Below, in pieces: positions 17,232 to 26,174 of a stretch of 57,830 bases of DNA. The notes under the pieces are model-generated. The model made no database searches. It had not been told where the DNA came from and was given only the letters and a program-made list of their open reading frames with translations. Source of the DNA: an uncultured Burkholderiales bacterium (GTDB lineage Bacteria > Pseudomonadota > Gammaproteobacteria > Burkholderiales > Burkholderiaceae_C); contig CAIJIT010000283.1 in NCBI GenBank assembly GCA_903820745.1, forward strand, positions 1-57,830, in the 5' to 3' direction. Every line of letters starts with the position of its first letter. Positions within the stretch are counted from its first letter, which is position 1. Position numbers and translations under genes: made by a program.

Positions 17232-18746
17232 ATGACCAGCCCCTACGAGAGCCAGCAAGACATCACCCATTTCATCAATGGCGCGCCGCAAGCCGCGACT
17301 TCAGGCCGCAGCCAGGCGGTCTACAACCCGACCACCGGCGCCGTGGCACGCCAGGTGCAACTGGCCAGCATCGAAGATGTCAATGCTGCGGTAGCCAGCG
17401 CCAAGGCGGCATTTCCGGCCTGGGGCGATGCGCCGCCGCTGCGCCGCGCCCGGGTGATGTTCAAGTTCCTTGAGCTGCTCAACCTGAACAAGGACAGCAT
17501 CGCAGCGATGATCACCGCCGAACATGGCAAGGTTTTCACTGACGCGCAGGGCGAAGTCGCGCGCGGCATCGACATCGTCGAGTTCGCCTGCGGTGCGCCG
17601 CAATTGCTCAAGGGCGACTTCACTGATCAGGTGTCGACCGGCATGGACAACTGGACGCTGCGCCAGCCGCTGGGCGTCGTCGCCGGCGTCACGCCGTTCA
17701 ATTTCCCCTTCATGGTGCCGATGTGGATGGTGCCGATGGCGATTGCCACTGGCAATGCCTTCATCCTGAAGCCGAGCGAGCGCGATCCTTCGGTCAGCCT
17801 GTTCGTCGCCGATCTGCTCGCGCAAGCCGGTCTGCCCAAGGGCATTTTCACCGTGCTGCAAGGCGACAAGCTGGCCGTCGATGGTTTGCTCAACCATCCT
17901 GACGTGAAGGCCTTGAGCTTCGTCGGCTCGACCCCGATTGCCCAGTACATCTACGAAACCGGCGCCCGCAACGGCAAACGCGTCCAGGCGCTGGGCGGGG
18001 CCAAGAACCATATGGTCGTGATGCCCGATGCCAACATCGAACAGGCGGTCGACGGTCTGATCGGCGCGGCTTATGGCTCAGCCGGCGAGCGCTGCATGGC
18101 GATTTCGGTGGCGGTACTGGTCGGCGACGTGGCCGACAAGATCATCCCGAAGCTGGCCGAGCGCGCCCGCACGCTGAAGATCAAGAATGGCATGGAACTC
18201 GACGCCGAAATGGGTCCGATCATCACGCGTGAAGCCCGCGACCGGATCGAAAACTACATCGGTACCGGTGTCGAAGAAGGCGCGACGCTGGTCGTCGATG
18301 GCCGTGGACACAAAGTCGAAGGCTATGAAAACGGCTTCTTCACCGGCGGCACCCTGTTCGACCATGTGACGCCTTCAATGCGCATCTACAAGGAAGAAAT
18401 CTTCGGCCCGGTACTGTCTTGTGTGCGCGTCAAGGACTTTGCCCAAGCGGTGGACCTGGTCAACGAACATGAATTCGGCAACGGTGTGGCCTGCTACACC
18501 AGCGACGGCAATGTCGCGCGCGAGTTCTCACGCCGCATCCAGGTCGGCATGGTCGGCATCAATGTGCCGATCCCGGTGCCGATGGCCTGGCATGGCTTCG
18601 GTGGCTGGAAGAAGAGCCTGTTCGGAGACATGCATGCCTATGGCGAAGAAGGCGTGCGTTTCTATACCAAGCAGAAAAGCATCATGCAGCGCTGGCCTGC
18701 GAGCATCGGCAAGGGCGCCGAGTTCGCGATGCCGCAAAGCAAGTAA
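17232..18746 (+). CDS. mmsA: Methylmalonate-semialdehyde dehydrogenase (CoA-acylating)
   Basis: A CoA-dependent aldehyde dehydrogenase that converts (S)-methylmalonate semialdehyde to propionyl-CoA with NAD in valine (and inositol or beta-alanine-type) catabolism. The 504-residue length is typical. Conserved features are [14 protein letters not shown], the NAD-binding [14 protein letters not shown], and the catalytic cysteine at residue 288 in [16 protein letters not shown]. The C-terminal [20 protein letters not shown] block is specific to MmsA. The usual partner mmsB is not adjacent. Confidence 0.94.
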   Translation: MTSPYESQQDITHFINGAPQAATSGRSQAVYNPTTGAVARQVQLASIEDVNAAVASAKAAFPAWGDAPPLRRARVMFKFLELLNLNKDSIAAMITAEHGKVFTDAQGEVARGIDIVEFACGAPQLLKGDFTDQVSTGMDNWTLRQPLGVVAGVTPFNFPFMVPMWMVPMAIATGNAFILKPSERDPSVSLFVADLLAQAGLPKGIFTVLQGDKLAVDGLLNHPDVKALSFVGSTPIAQYIYETGARNGKRVQALGGAKNHMVVMPDANIEQAVDGLIGAAYGSAGERCMAISVAVLVGDVADKIIPKLAERARTLKIKNGMELDAEMGPIITREARDRIENYIGTGVEEGATLVVDGRGHKVEGYENGFFTGGTLFDHVTPSMRIYKEEIFGPVLSCVRVKDFAQAVDLVNEHEFGNGVACYTSDGNVAREFSRRIQVGMVGINVPIPVPMAWHGFGGWKKSLFGDMHAYGEEGVRFYTKQKSIMQRWPASIGKGAEFAMPQSK

Positions 18747-18771
18747 GTCACGCCAAGGAAACGTCCGAGCG

Positions 18772-19641
18772 CTATTTGCGCTCGACCACTAGCGCGCTGC
18801 TGGCAAGGGCAAAGCGAGCCCGCTCGGCGGCCTGGCTGGCATCAGCGCGTGTCGCATAAGGCCCGGCCTGCAGCCGGTGCAAGCTGGCCTCCTTGAAGAT
18901 CGCCAACATCGGCGCCATCCAGTCAAGTTGCAAGGCCAGCTTGTTGCGCATCGCTTCAGCGCCGTCGAGCTTGGAGAAGGCGCCAAGCTGCAGCCAGAAT
19001 GCCGGGGCGGTCTGCATCGGCGGGCCTTCACGCTGCGGTGCTCCGACCGGCTCGGCCGCCGCGTAAACCGGCGTCGGGTTACTGCGTTGCCAGGCACCGC
19101 TGCGGATGTCGGCATAGGTAATCCGCTCGACCTCGACCATCGTCACGCCCCGCAGGATGTCGAGTTTCAAGGCGGCGGTATAGCTGAGGTCGATGATGCG
19201 CCCGGCATGGAACGGCCCGCGGTCATTGATACGCACGATCACCTCGCGGCCATTGGCCGGGTTGCGAACCCGCGCATAGCTGGGAATCGGCATCAAGGCA
19301 TGGGCGCCGGTCATCGCGTACATGTTGTAGACCTCGCCGCTCGAAGTTGGCCGGCCATGGAACTTCTTGCCATACCAGGAGGCCAGGCCGCGCTCGATCA
19401 GCGGCTTGTCCTCGGTCATCGGCTCATAGCGCTGCCCCAGCACCTCATAGGGCTTGTTCGGGCCGCCCAGGCGCGGTGTTTCGATCTTCGGTGCGGCATC
19501 GGAAACATGCTGCAGATCCGGCGGAATCACGGCTTCGGGGCCGTCTTTGTCCGAAAAAGATCCGGCAGGCACCGGCGAACGGCTCGCGCAGCCTGCCAGC
19601 AGCAGGATCAACAGCGGGATTGCCCAGGCTCTAACTTTCAT
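18772..19641 (-). CDS. rlpA: Septal ring lytic transglycosylase RlpA-type lipoprotein
   Basis: An outer-membrane lipoprotein of 289 residues. The signal peptide ends in the lipobox LLAGC (cysteine at residue 18). The double-psi beta-barrel domain follows with ERGLASWYGKKFHGRPTSSG and VRINDRGPFHAGRIIDLS, carrying the conserved catalytic acids of RlpA. The C-terminal SPOR domain (FWLQLGAFSKLDGAEAMRNK onwards) targets denuded glycan at the septum. I chose the ATG at 19641 because it gives a proper lipoprotein signal; the longer frame adds 35 unrelated residues. It is divergent from the FAH-family gene. Confidence 0.94.
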   Translation of the reverse strand: MKVRAWAIPLLILLLAGCASRSPVPAGSFSDKDGPEAVIPPDLQHVSDAAPKIETPRLGGPNKPYEVLGQRYEPMTEDKPLIERGLASWYGKKFHGRPTSSGEVYNMYAMTGAHALMPIPSYARVRNPANGREVIVRINDRGPFHAGRIIDLSYTAALKLDILRGVTMVEVERITYADIRSGAWQRSNPTPVYAAAEPVGAPQREGPPMQTAPAFWLQLGAFSKLDGAEAMRNKLALQLDWMAPMLAIFKEASLHRLQAGPYATRADASQAAERARFALASSALVVERK

Positions 19642-19751
19642 CCCTGCAACCCTAAACCATAAAGGGCAGGTTTGCCAAGCAGGGAAGGCCGCTATATGCA
19701 AAATGGCCAAGAGGCTTATGCTGCGAGGCTTCGACTGCCAGCCCAATCCTC

Positions 19752-20450
19752 ATGAGCCCATATATCTTTCCCCCTGCCGAACAAGCCAGCGTCGCCGTGC
19801 GCGGCACGACCGCCCGTTATGCCGTTTCAAGGATCTTCTGCGTCGGGCGCAATTACGCCGCCCATGCGCTCGAAATGGGGGGCAACCCGGACCGTGAACC
19901 GCCGTTCTACTTCTCCAAGCCGGCCAGCGCGCTGGTGCCATCAGGCTCGACAGTTCCCTACCCGCCGAGCACAAAAAACTACCATTTCGAGATGGAGCTG
20001 GTGGTGGCCATCGGTGCGCCGGTCTTCAAGGTCGCTGCCGCAGACGCGCAAGCTGCTGTCTGGGGTTATGCGGCCGGGCTCGACATGACGCGGCGCGACC
20101 TGCAGGCCGAAGCCAAATCGATGGGCCGCCCCTGGGATACCGCCAAAGGCTTCGAGCAATCGGCGCTGATCACCGAACTGGTGCCGGTCAGCGAGATCGG
20201 CCCGTTGAACCAGGGTGCGATCACGCTGGCGGTCAACGGTGTCGAAAAACAGCGCGGCGATCTGTCTGACCAGATCTGGAATGTGGCTGAAGTCATCAGC
20301 AATCTGTCGCATTATTACCACCTCGAGCCGGGCGACCTGATCTACACCGGCACGCCAGAAGGCGTCGGCGCGGTCAAGCCAGGTGACGTGATCACCGGCG
20401 CGATCGAGGGGCTGGCAACGCTAAGCCTGACGATCGGCCAGCCGGAATAA
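19752..20450 (+). CDS. Fumarylacetoacetate hydrolase-family protein (fumarylpyruvate hydrolase-like)
   Basis: A 232-residue FAH-fold enzyme. The signature FCVGRNYAAHALEMGGNP is followed by the metal ligands in HFEMELVVAIG (two glutamates) and the aspartate in AAGLDMTRRDLQ. Small members of this size include fumarylpyruvate hydrolase, acylpyruvases and oxaloacetate decarboxylases. The sequence, especially EPPFYFSKPASALVPSG, is like the fumarylpyruvate/acylpyruvate group of gentisate degradation, but no gentisate genes are near. The ATG of nadC follows two bases after its stop, so they are co-transcribed. Confidence 0.9.
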   Translation: MSPYIFPPAEQASVAVRGTTARYAVSRIFCVGRNYAAHALEMGGNPDREPPFYFSKPASALVPSGSTVPYPPSTKNYHFEMELVVAIGAPVFKVAAADAQAAVWGYAAGLDMTRRDLQAEAKSMGRPWDTAKGFEQSALITELVPVSEIGPLNQGAITLAVNGVEKQRGDLSDQIWNVAEVISNLSHYYHLEPGDLIYTGTPEGVGAVKPGDVITGAIEGLATLSLTIGQPE

Positions 20451-20452
20451 GC

Positions 20453-21322
20453 ATGCCCGAGCGCAACGAGACGCTGGCCGAAGCGCGCCAGCGCAATGTC
20501 CGCGATGCTCTTCGGGAGGACATCGGCGTCTGCGACTGGACCGCGCAACTGGTGGCCGCCGGCAGGCGTGTCAAGGCGAGTCTGACGGTGCGCGAAGCGG
20601 CCGTTCTGTGCGGGCGCGATTGGTTCGAGGCGGTGCTGCTGGCGCTTGATCAGTCGGCAAGCATCGACTGGCATTACGCCGAAGGCGCGTTGATGGCGGC
20701 TGACAGCAAGGTCTGCATGATCGAAGCCGATGGCCGCGCGCTGCTGTCGGCCGAACGCCCGGCATTGAACTTTTTGCAGCTCTTGTCGGGCACCGCGACC
20801 TCGACCCATGCCCATGTGCAGGCGATCGCCGGCGCCAGCAGCAACCCACGCGGCTGCCAGATCCTCGATACCCGCAAGACCCTGCCCGGGCTGCGCCTAG
20901 CGCAGAAATATGCGGTGCGGGTCGGCGGTGGCTCGAACCAGCGCTTGGCGCTCTATGACGGCATCCTGATCAAGGAAAACCATATCGCCGCCGCCGGTGG
21001 CATCGCTGCGGCGCTGCAGGCTGCCCAGGCCTTGAATGCCGGCGTGAGCATACAGATCGAGGTCGAGTCATTACCCGAACTGCAGCAGGCACTGGCAGCA
21101 GGTGCGGTCAGCGTGCTGCTCGACAACTTCAGCGAAGCGATGATGGTCGAAGCAGTGGCGCTGACTGCCGGGCGCGCGCTGCTGGAAGTTTCGGGCGGCG
21201 TGGCCCTGGATCAGCTGCGCTGGATCGCAGCCACCGGCGTCGACCGGATCTCGATCGGCCGGCTGACCAAGGATGTCAGCGCGGTCGATTACTCGCTGCG
21301 CGTCGATCCCAACGTCGACTGA
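20453..21322 (+). CDS. nadC: Nicotinate-nucleotide pyrophosphorylase (carboxylating)
   Basis: Quinolinate phosphoribosyltransferase, the de novo NAD step that turns quinolinate and PRPP into nicotinate mononucleotide plus CO2. The 289-residue protein has ERPALNFLQLLSGTAT, the active-site LDTRKTLPGLRLAQKYAVRV and GGGSNQRLALYDGILIKENH. The C-terminal EVSGGVALDQLRWIAATGVDRISIG phosphate-binding region is intact. It follows the FAH-family gene by two bases. nadA and nadB are not in the window. Confidence 0.95.
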   Translation: MPERNETLAEARQRNVRDALREDIGVCDWTAQLVAAGRRVKASLTVREAAVLCGRDWFEAVLLALDQSASIDWHYAEGALMAADSKVCMIEADGRALLSAERPALNFLQLLSGTATSTHAHVQAIAGASSNPRGCQILDTRKTLPGLRLAQKYAVRVGGGSNQRLALYDGILIKENHIAAAGGIAAALQAAQALNAGVSIQIEVESLPELQQALAAGAVSVLLDNFSEAMMVEAVALTAGRALLEVSGGVALDQLRWIAATGVDRISIGRLTKDVSAVDYSLRVDPNVD

Positions 21323-21349
21323 ATCCGGGCTGCAGCAATGGACTGACGG

Positions 21350-22306
21350 TCAGGTGCGACCCGCCGATTGGCGCATCAAAGTGCTCTTGCCGAACAGGCT
21401 TTCAATCAAGTCCACCGCCAGTTCGGCGGTCTGGTTACGCAGGTCGAGCGCCGGATTCAGTTCCACCAGGTCGAGCGATGCCAGGCGACCGGTGTCGGCG
21501 ATCATTTCCATACAGAGCTGAGCTTCGCGGTAGGTCGGGCCTCCGCGCACGGTCGTGCCCACGCCAGGTGCAATGGAAGGATCCAGGAAGTCGACGTCCA
21601 GGCTGACATGCAGGTGGGTGTTTGCGTCCACCAAGGCGAGTGCAAGGTCCATGCTGTGGCGCATCCCCATCTCGTCGATATAGCGCATGTCAAAGACCTC
21701 GATGCCGACGTCGTGAACCAGTCGTTTTTCGCCCTCGTCCACGCTGCGGATGCCGATTTGGCGAATCTCCTTGGGCCGCAGTGCCGGCACATGCCCGCCG
21801 ATTTCAATCAATGCCTGGGGCCCATGACCGCATAGACAGGCCACCGGCATGCCGTGGATGTTGCCGCTCGGCGTGAGCGTTCCGGTGTTGAAGTCGGCAT
21901 GGGCATCAAACCAGAGCACACGCAGCTTTTTGCCCTGCTCCCGGCAATGCCTTGCCACCGCGCTGATGGAGCCTATTGCCAGGCAGTGATCACCACCGAG
22001 CATGATGGGCAGGCGGGCAGCCTCGAGCTCGGCGTGCACCGCGTCGTGCACCAAACGGTTCCATTGCACCACTTCGGCCAGGTGCCGAAAGCCGTTGACG
22101 GCATCCTTCCATGGGTTGGCTGGCCCTGCAAGGTTGCCGCAGTCCCGCACGTCAAGTCCGAATTGGGCAATCGCCTGGGCGATACCGGCCACACGCAGCG
22201 CCTCCGGCCCCATGCGCGCACCCAGGGTGCCGGCGCCGATGTCGGAAGGAACGCCGATCAGGCTGACGCCGCCAGCCGCCGGTCTGGCCTCGGGCAGATT
22301 CCTCAT
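21350..22306 (-). CDS. rocF: Arginase
   Basis: A manganese enzyme that hydrolyses L-arginine to ornithine and urea. The 318 residues carry all ureohydrolase metal motifs: GGDHCLAIG, WFDAHADFN and SLDVDFLDPSIAPGVGT, and the C-terminal LVELNPALD. The DxDxxDPxxAPG form with TTVRGGPTYREA favours arginase over agmatinase. The ATG at 22306 overlaps the stop of the upstream ornithine cyclodeaminase gene (ATGA), so the two are translationally coupled. The longer in-frame extension upstream lies wholly inside that gene and is rejected. Confidence 0.94.
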   Translation of the reverse strand: MRNLPEARPAAGGVSLIGVPSDIGAGTLGARMGPEALRVAGIAQAIAQFGLDVRDCGNLAGPANPWKDAVNGFRHLAEVVQWNRLVHDAVHAELEAARLPIMLGGDHCLAIGSISAVARHCREQGKKLRVLWFDAHADFNTGTLTPSGNIHGMPVACLCGHGPQALIEIGGHVPALRPKEIRQIGIRSVDEGEKRLVHDVGIEVFDMRYIDEMGMRHSMDLALALVDANTHLHVSLDVDFLDPSIAPGVGTTVRGGPTYREAQLCMEMIADTGRLASLDLVELNPALDLRNQTAELAVDLIESLFGKSTLMRQSAGRT

Positions 22307-23397
22307 GCTGGCGCAAGCTCGTGGCGCTGCGCTGCGGCGCGCATGGGGCGCGCTGGCTTTGCAGCCGGTTGGATCAGGCTGAACAGGTCCTTCGGGTTGG
22401 ACAGCTCGGGGATCAGCGACACCCATTGGCCATAACCCAATCGCCGCGCCGCATCACGCATGAAACGAAGGGCCGAATAGTCCTCCAGCGCAAAACCGAC
22501 CGAGTCAAACAACGTCACTTGGGCATCGTGGCTGCGCCCCGGCGCTTCATGACGCAATACCCGCCAGATTTCAGTCACAGCAAAGTCTGCGGGCAGATGC
22601 TGCAGATCGCCTTCGATGCGAGTCTGCGGTTCGTACTGGACGAACACGGCGGCGCCGCGCAGCACGTCGGGGTGCAACTCCGTCTTGCCGGGACAGTCGC
22701 CGCCGACGCCGTTGATGTGCATGCCGGGCTCGATCAGCTCGGGCGTGAGAATCGTCGCATTGGTTTTATCGGCTGTCACGGTGGTCACAATATCCACGCC
22801 GCGTACAGCCTCGGCGATGCTTGCGCAAGGCAACAGGCGCAGGCCGGTAGGTTGCAGGTTGTGCATGAGCTTGGCGGTGGCGGCCCTGTCGGTGTCAAAC
22901 AGGCGGATTTCTCGAATGCCCAGCAATTGCTGAAAGGCCAGCGCCTGGAACTCGCTTTGCGCGCCGTTGCCGATCAAGGCCATGCTGCTGCTGTTGGGAC
23001 GGGCCAGGGCGCGCGCCGCCACAGCCGACATCGCTGCCGTGCGTAGCGCCGTGGTCAAGGTCAGCTCGCAGAGCAGATCGGGAACCCCGGTGTCGACATC
23101 GGCCAGCACGCCGAAAGCCATCACGGTCGGCAGACCGATCCGGGTGTTTCTGGGATGACCGTTGACGTACTTGAAGGCATAAGTCTTGGCATCGGCGATC
23201 GGCATCAGTTCGATCACGCCCTCGGTCGAATGGCTGGCCACGCGAGCGCATTTGTCAAAATCCTGCCAGCGCCCATAGTCTTGCTCGATGGCGTCAGCAA
23301 GGCCGGCCAAGGTGCTGGCTAGGCCCAGCTCGTGGACCATGCTGGCCATATCCTGAGCGGTGAGAAATAGCGTCTGGGCAAGCGTTGGGCTGTTCAT
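22303..23397 (-). CDS. Ornithine cyclodeaminase
   Basis: An NAD-using mu-crystallin-family enzyme that converts L-ornithine directly to L-proline and ammonia. The 364-residue product has the substrate-binding KYVNGHPRNTRIGLPTVMAF block near residue 75. The Rossmann motif ALIGNGAQSEFQALAF lies near residue 140 and DIVTTVTADK near residue 195, and VNGVGGDCPGKTELHP is the signature of the longer ornithine cyclodeaminase subgroup. With arginase downstream in ATGA overlap, the pair converts arginine to proline. The ATG at 23397 was chosen because it begins just before the first conserved region. Confidence 0.92.
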   Translation of the reverse strand: MNSPTLAQTLFLTAQDMASMVHELGLASTLAGLADAIEQDYGRWQDFDKCARVASHSTEGVIELMPIADAKTYAFKYVNGHPRNTRIGLPTVMAFGVLADVDTGVPDLLCELTLTTALRTAAMSAVAARALARPNSSSMALIGNGAQSEFQALAFQQLLGIREIRLFDTDRAATAKLMHNLQPTGLRLLPCASIAEAVRGVDIVTTVTADKTNATILTPELIEPGMHINGVGGDCPGKTELHPDVLRGAAVFVQYEPQTRIEGDLQHLPADFAVTEIWRVLRHEAPGRSHDAQVTLFDSVGFALEDYSALRFMRDAARRLGYGQWVSLIPELSNPKDLFSLIQPAAKPARPMRAAAQRHELAPA

Positions 23398-23448
23398 GGG
23401 GCGGTTCTCGTTGAAGTGACGAGAAGTTTCTCCGGCGCCCATGGCAAT

Positions 23449-23508
23449 GTAAATCCACAACTATGTATCGTTTTGCCTAAAAATTTACCATTTAGCTAGA
23501 TAAAAATG
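23449..23508. promoter_or_regulatory. Candidate Lrp-type operator region between ocd and the Lrp gene
   Basis: The 124-base divergent gap is AT-rich and has two inverted repeats. GTAAAT (23449-23454) pairs with ATTTAC (23483-23488), and CATTT (23489-23493) pairs with AAATG (23504-23508) around TAGCTAGATAA-type sequence. Lrp-family regulators bind such degenerate AT-rich dyads. The second lies just before the Lrp start, consistent with autoregulation. Confidence 0.45.
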
Positions 23509-23521
23509 ACAAAATGACAGT

Positions 23522-23947
23522 ATGGACAACACAGATCAGCAACTTTTGTCTTTGCTACGCAAGGACGCTCGCACCTCCGTGGCGACCTTGGCGCAAAAGC
23601 TCGGGGTGTCGCGCGGCACGGTGACAAACCGTGTCACCAAGCTGGAGGACGCAGGCATCATCGTGGGCTATACCGTGATGCTGCGGCCCGATGCACAGCC
23701 CGGCGAAATCAGTGCCTGGATGAGCATTGCCGTGGAGGGCAACGAAACCCGTTCGGTCATTGCCAGCCTGCTGGGCGAACCTGGGGTGGCCACGCTGCAC
23801 GACACCAATGGCCGCTGGGACCTGCTGGCCGAACTGCGCGCGCCGAATCTGGCGGGGCTGTCGAAAGTGCTGGAGCGCATCCGCCTGATACGCGGTATCA
23901 GCAGCACCGAAACGAGCATTCACCTTGAAACCTACCGGCTGTCATGA
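23522..23947 (+). CDS. Lrp/AsnC-family transcriptional regulator
   Basis: A 141-residue feast/famine regulator with the N-terminal HTH (TSVATLAQKLGVSRGTVTNR, residues 19-38) and a C-terminal RAM ligand-binding domain (AWMSIAVEGNE through IHLETYRLS). It is divergent from the ocd-rocF operon and very probably controls it, sensing arginine or ornithine as related regulators do; the effector is inference. No good Shine-Dalgarno precedes the ATG. Confidence 0.92.
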   Translation: MDNTDQQLLSLLRKDARTSVATLAQKLGVSRGTVTNRVTKLEDAGIIVGYTVMLRPDAQPGEISAWMSIAVEGNETRSVIASLLGEPGVATLHDTNGRWDLLAELRAPNLAGLSKVLERIRLIRGISSTETSIHLETYRLS

Positions 23948-24010
23948 GGGCAGGTACGCCTCGCTCCAGCCGTCATAAGCTACTTGACGGGCCTGCTGCA
24001 TGTAGCGGGT

Positions 24011-24090
24011 CCGGCTTATGAAAGGGCTTGCATGGACCCTCCATAAGCCGGGCGCTTGCAAAAACCTGTTAGCCAAGGATAATTGCAAGC
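24011..24090. promoter_or_regulatory. Inverted repeats upstream of hicA, candidate HicB operators
   Basis: CCGGCTTATG (24011-24020) and CATAAGCCGG (24042-24051) are a perfect 10-bp inverted repeat with a 21-base spacer. A second perfect pair, GCTTGCAA (24054-24061) and TTGCAAGC (24083-24090), ends at the hicA ATG. HicB proteins with a ribbon-helix-helix autoregulate through such sites. Confidence 0.55.
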
Positions 24091-24345
24091 ATGAACAGCA
24101 AGCACTCCAAGACGCTGAAGGCGATATTTGCAAAGCCGGTTGCAAGCAATATCAAGTTTTCAGACATCGAGGCGCTTGTGATCGCTTTGGGTGGCGAAGT
24201 GCGCGAAGGCGATGGCTCACGGGTGGCCTTGCTGTTGGGTGCTGGCATAAAGCACGCACACCGCCCCCATCCGGGCAAAGAGGCAAAACAGTACCAGGTC
24301 AAAGAAATCAAGGAATGGCTGATCGCCATAGGAGTGAAGGTATGA
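24091..24345 (+). CDS. hicA: Toxin of a HicAB type II system
   Basis: An 84-residue HicA-like mRNA interferase with a double-stranded RNA-binding fold. It shows IKFSDIEALVIALGGEVRE, then DGSRVALLL and HRPHPGKEAKQYQVKEIKEWL, the standard HicA blocks. In many HicA proteins the catalytic histidine sits in GS(H); here the position is Arg (GSR), while a downstream HRPHP is kept, as in a known sub-group. Its stop overlaps the antitoxin start (ATGA), giving coupled translation in the usual toxin-first order. Confidence 0.88.
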   Translation: MNSKHSKTLKAIFAKPVASNIKFSDIEALVIALGGEVREGDGSRVALLLGAGIKHAHRPHPGKEAKQYQVKEIKEWLIAIGVKV

Positions 24346-24680
24346 GCAGCATGCATTACAAGGGCTACACCGCTCGCATTCAGTTCGATGAAGGTGACGG
24401 CATTTTCTGGGGCAAGGTGCTGGGCTTGCCGGCCACGACCAGCATCAGCTTTGAGGGTGAAACAGTCGCGCAGTTGACGCAGGACTTCCACAATGCAGTG
24501 GACTTCTACGTTGCAGACTGCGCAAAGTCTGGCAAAAAGGCACTCAAACCAGCCAGCGGCAAGTTGATGCTGCGGGTAGCGCCCGAAGTCCACAGCGCTG
24601 CGTTGATAGCAGCCCAGGCCCATGGCCAGAGCCTGAACCAATGGGCGGCCAAGGTTTTGCAGGAAGCCGCGCAGGTTTAG
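24342..24680 (+). CDS. hicB: HicB-family antitoxin
   Basis: A 112-residue antitoxin with the degenerate RNase-H-like HicB fold (HYKGYTARIQFDEGDGIFWG and GLPATTSISFEGETVAQLTQ) that covers the toxin. Its C-terminal ribbon-helix-helix (GKLMLRVAPEVHSAALIAAQ, then SLNQWAAKVLQEA) binds DNA. It overlaps hicA by four bases. The inverted repeats before hicA are its probable operators. Confidence 0.92.
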   Translation: MSSMHYKGYTARIQFDEGDGIFWGKVLGLPATTSISFEGETVAQLTQDFHNAVDFYVADCAKSGKKALKPASGKLMLRVAPEVHSAALIAAQAHGQSLNQWAAKVLQEAAQV

Positions 24681-24845
24681 TTTTCACCCGCGCCCGACCC
24701 GTCAGGACAACCGAACGGCCAAAACCCGGCAACGGCATGCCTTCATGATTTTCTGAGCCTTGCCGAAAGTGCCAGCAATTTAGGCCGCCGCAGTTGGCCC
24801 GCGTGATGGCGCGGCGCTCAAATCAATGCGACCCGAGCCGCAGCT

Positions 24846-25250
24846 TCACAAGCCCGCGCAGGCCGCGCAGCGGCCATACAGCGTCAACTCATGGTGATCA
24901 ACGGTGAAGCCTTCGGGCGCCAGCTTGGCCAGATTGCCGGGGCAGGCATGCACGTCGAAGACGCGACTGCAGTGCAGGCATTGGAAATGGTGATGATGGC
25001 CATGGCGGACTGCTTCATAGCGCGGGCTGTCGCCAGGCAGCGTGACAACGCTGATTTCTTCCGACGACAGCAGCAGTTTGAGGTTGCGATAAACCGTCGC
25101 CAGGCTCAGACCGGGCACCGCAGACTGGGCGCTGGCCAGCACCTCCTGAGGCGACAAGGGTCGGCCGGCCGCGTCGATCGCATCGCGGATCGCTGCGCGC
25201 TGGCGGGTCGAACGCTCGATCGGGACGGCGGGAAGGATGGCAGGCTGCAA
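24846..25250 (-). CDS. zur: Fur-family regulator, probably Zur
   Basis: A 134-residue Fur-family repressor. The winged helix (PLSPQEVLASAQSAVPGLSL, then ATVYRNLKLL) is followed by the metal-sensing GHHHHFQCLHCSRVFDVHAC block and a C-terminal CAAC. The two CxxC pairs form the structural zinc site. Linkage to a zinc-type ABC operon, divergent across a Fur-like dyad, points to Zur rather than Fur. The only good in-frame start is TTG at 25250; no ATG exists before the conserved core, so an unusual start codon is likely. Its C-terminus is compact. Confidence 0.88.
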   Translation of the reverse strand: MQPAILPAVPIERSTRQRAAIRDAIDAAGRPLSPQEVLASAQSAVPGLSLATVYRNLKLLLSSEEISVVTLPGDSPRYEAVRHGHHHHFQCLHCSRVFDVHACPGNLAKLAPEGFTVDHHELTLYGRCAACAGL

Positions 25251-25295
25251 GTGGTGACCTTCAAGTCTGTGCCAGGCTCGGCATGTTATTCTATT

Positions 25296-25315
25296 GCAAA
25301 TGATTTCGCATTAGC
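25296..25315. promoter_or_regulatory. Candidate Zur/Fur box
   Basis: GCAAATGATTTCGCATTAGC is a near-perfect inverted repeat (arms GCAAATG and CATTAGC, one mismatch) and resembles the Fur-box consensus core AATGATnnnCATT. It sits in the 73-base gap between zur and the zinc-transport operon, nine bases before the first ATG. It could repress both directions when zinc is replete. Confidence 0.6.
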
Positions 25316-25323
25316 ACCAGAGC

Positions 25324-25440
25324 ATGTCCCGCCGAATATCTCCTGTCAGCCTGCTGATGAAAAGCGCCGCGCAGCGCGTCGCCGGCGCATTGGCTGTCGT
25401 CGCCTTTCTATGGGTGGCCGTATTCTGGGCGTTGCGATGA
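25324..25440 (+). CDS. 38-residue membrane peptide leading the zinc ABC operon
   Basis: A 38-codon frame, MSRRISPVSLLMKSAAQR followed by a single hydrophobic helix (VAGALAVVAFLWVAVFWALR). The basic N-terminus and one membrane span give a clear N-in topology. Its stop overlaps the ATG of the ATPase gene (ATGA), exactly like the other junctions in this operon, which is the main support for translation. It could be a small regulator or chaperone of the transporter; no such function is known to me. Confidence 0.65.
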   Translation: MSRRISPVSLLMKSAAQRVAGALAVVAFLWVAVFWALR

Positions 25441-26174
25441 CCGCAATCGCCATCAGCGACTTGACGGTGGCCTATGACGGTCACCCGGCCGTCCATCATT
25501 TTTCGGGTTCCTTCGAGCGTGGCAGCCTGACTGCCATCGTCGGACCGAACGGGGCTGGCAAATCGAGCTTGCTGGCCGCAGTCATGGGGCGCTTGCGCCC
25601 GGCGGCGGGCCAGGTGCGGATCGCCGAAGATTTACGCGGACGCATCGCCTGGCTACCGCAGCAGGCCGAGATCGAGCGCAGCTTCCCCATTGCTGTCTTC
25701 GACCTGATCGCCTTGGGGCATTGGAGCCGTAGCGGCGCTTTTCGCGGCCTCGACCAGGTCCAGCGCGATGCGGTGATGGAAGCCCTGGACAGCGTCGGTT
25801 TGAACGGCTTCGAGCGCCGCAGCATCGGCGAGTTGTCTGCCGGCCAGTTCCAGCGGGTCTTGTTCGCCCGCTTGCTGCTGCAGGATGCGCCGGTGATCCT
25901 GCTCGATGAACCGTTCAACGCAATCGATGCCCGCACCACCGCCGACCTGCTGGCGCTGGTACATCGCTGGCATGAAGAATCACGCACGATCGTCGCGGTC
26001 CTGCATGACCTGGAGCAGGTGCGCGCACATTTCGACCGCACGCTCTTGCTCGCCAGACGCTGCGTGGCCTGGGGACCGACCACCCAAGCGCTGCAGCCGG
26101 AAAATCTGGCCAAGGCACGCCAGATGGCCGAAGCCTGGGACGACCATGCGCCGCCATGCCGGGAGGCGGCATGA
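25437..26174 (+). CDS. Zinc/manganese-type ABC transporter, ATP-binding protein
   Basis: The cytoplasmic ATPase of a cluster A-I metal importer, 245 residues. Walker A is GPNGAGKSSL, the Q-loop is AWLPQQAEIERSFP, the signature is ELSAGQFQRVL, and Walker B is VILLDEPFNAID followed by the switch histidine in AVLHDLEQV. The signature LSAGQ in place of LSGGQ is common in this family. It overlaps its neighbours on both sides by ATGA. Zinc is the likely substrate given the Zur box and the binding-protein ligands. Confidence 0.93.
   Translation: MTAIAISDLTVAYDGHPAVHHFSGSFERGSLTAIVGPNGAGKSSLLAAVMGRLRPAAGQVRIAEDLRGRIAWLPQQAEIERSFPIAVFDLIALGHWSRSGAFRGLDQVQRDAVMEALDSVGLNGFERRSIGELSAGQFQRVLFARLLLQDAPVILLDEPFNAIDARTTADLLALVHRWHEESRTIVAVLHDLEQVRAHFDRTLLLARRCVAWGPTTQALQPENLAKARQMAEAWDDHAPPCREAA

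Noticed and set aside
22307-22426. Longer arginase N-terminus (40 extra codons)
   Set aside because: The extension lies wholly within the ornithine cyclodeaminase gene; the ATGA overlap at 22303-22306 and start of conserved sequence fix the shorter start.
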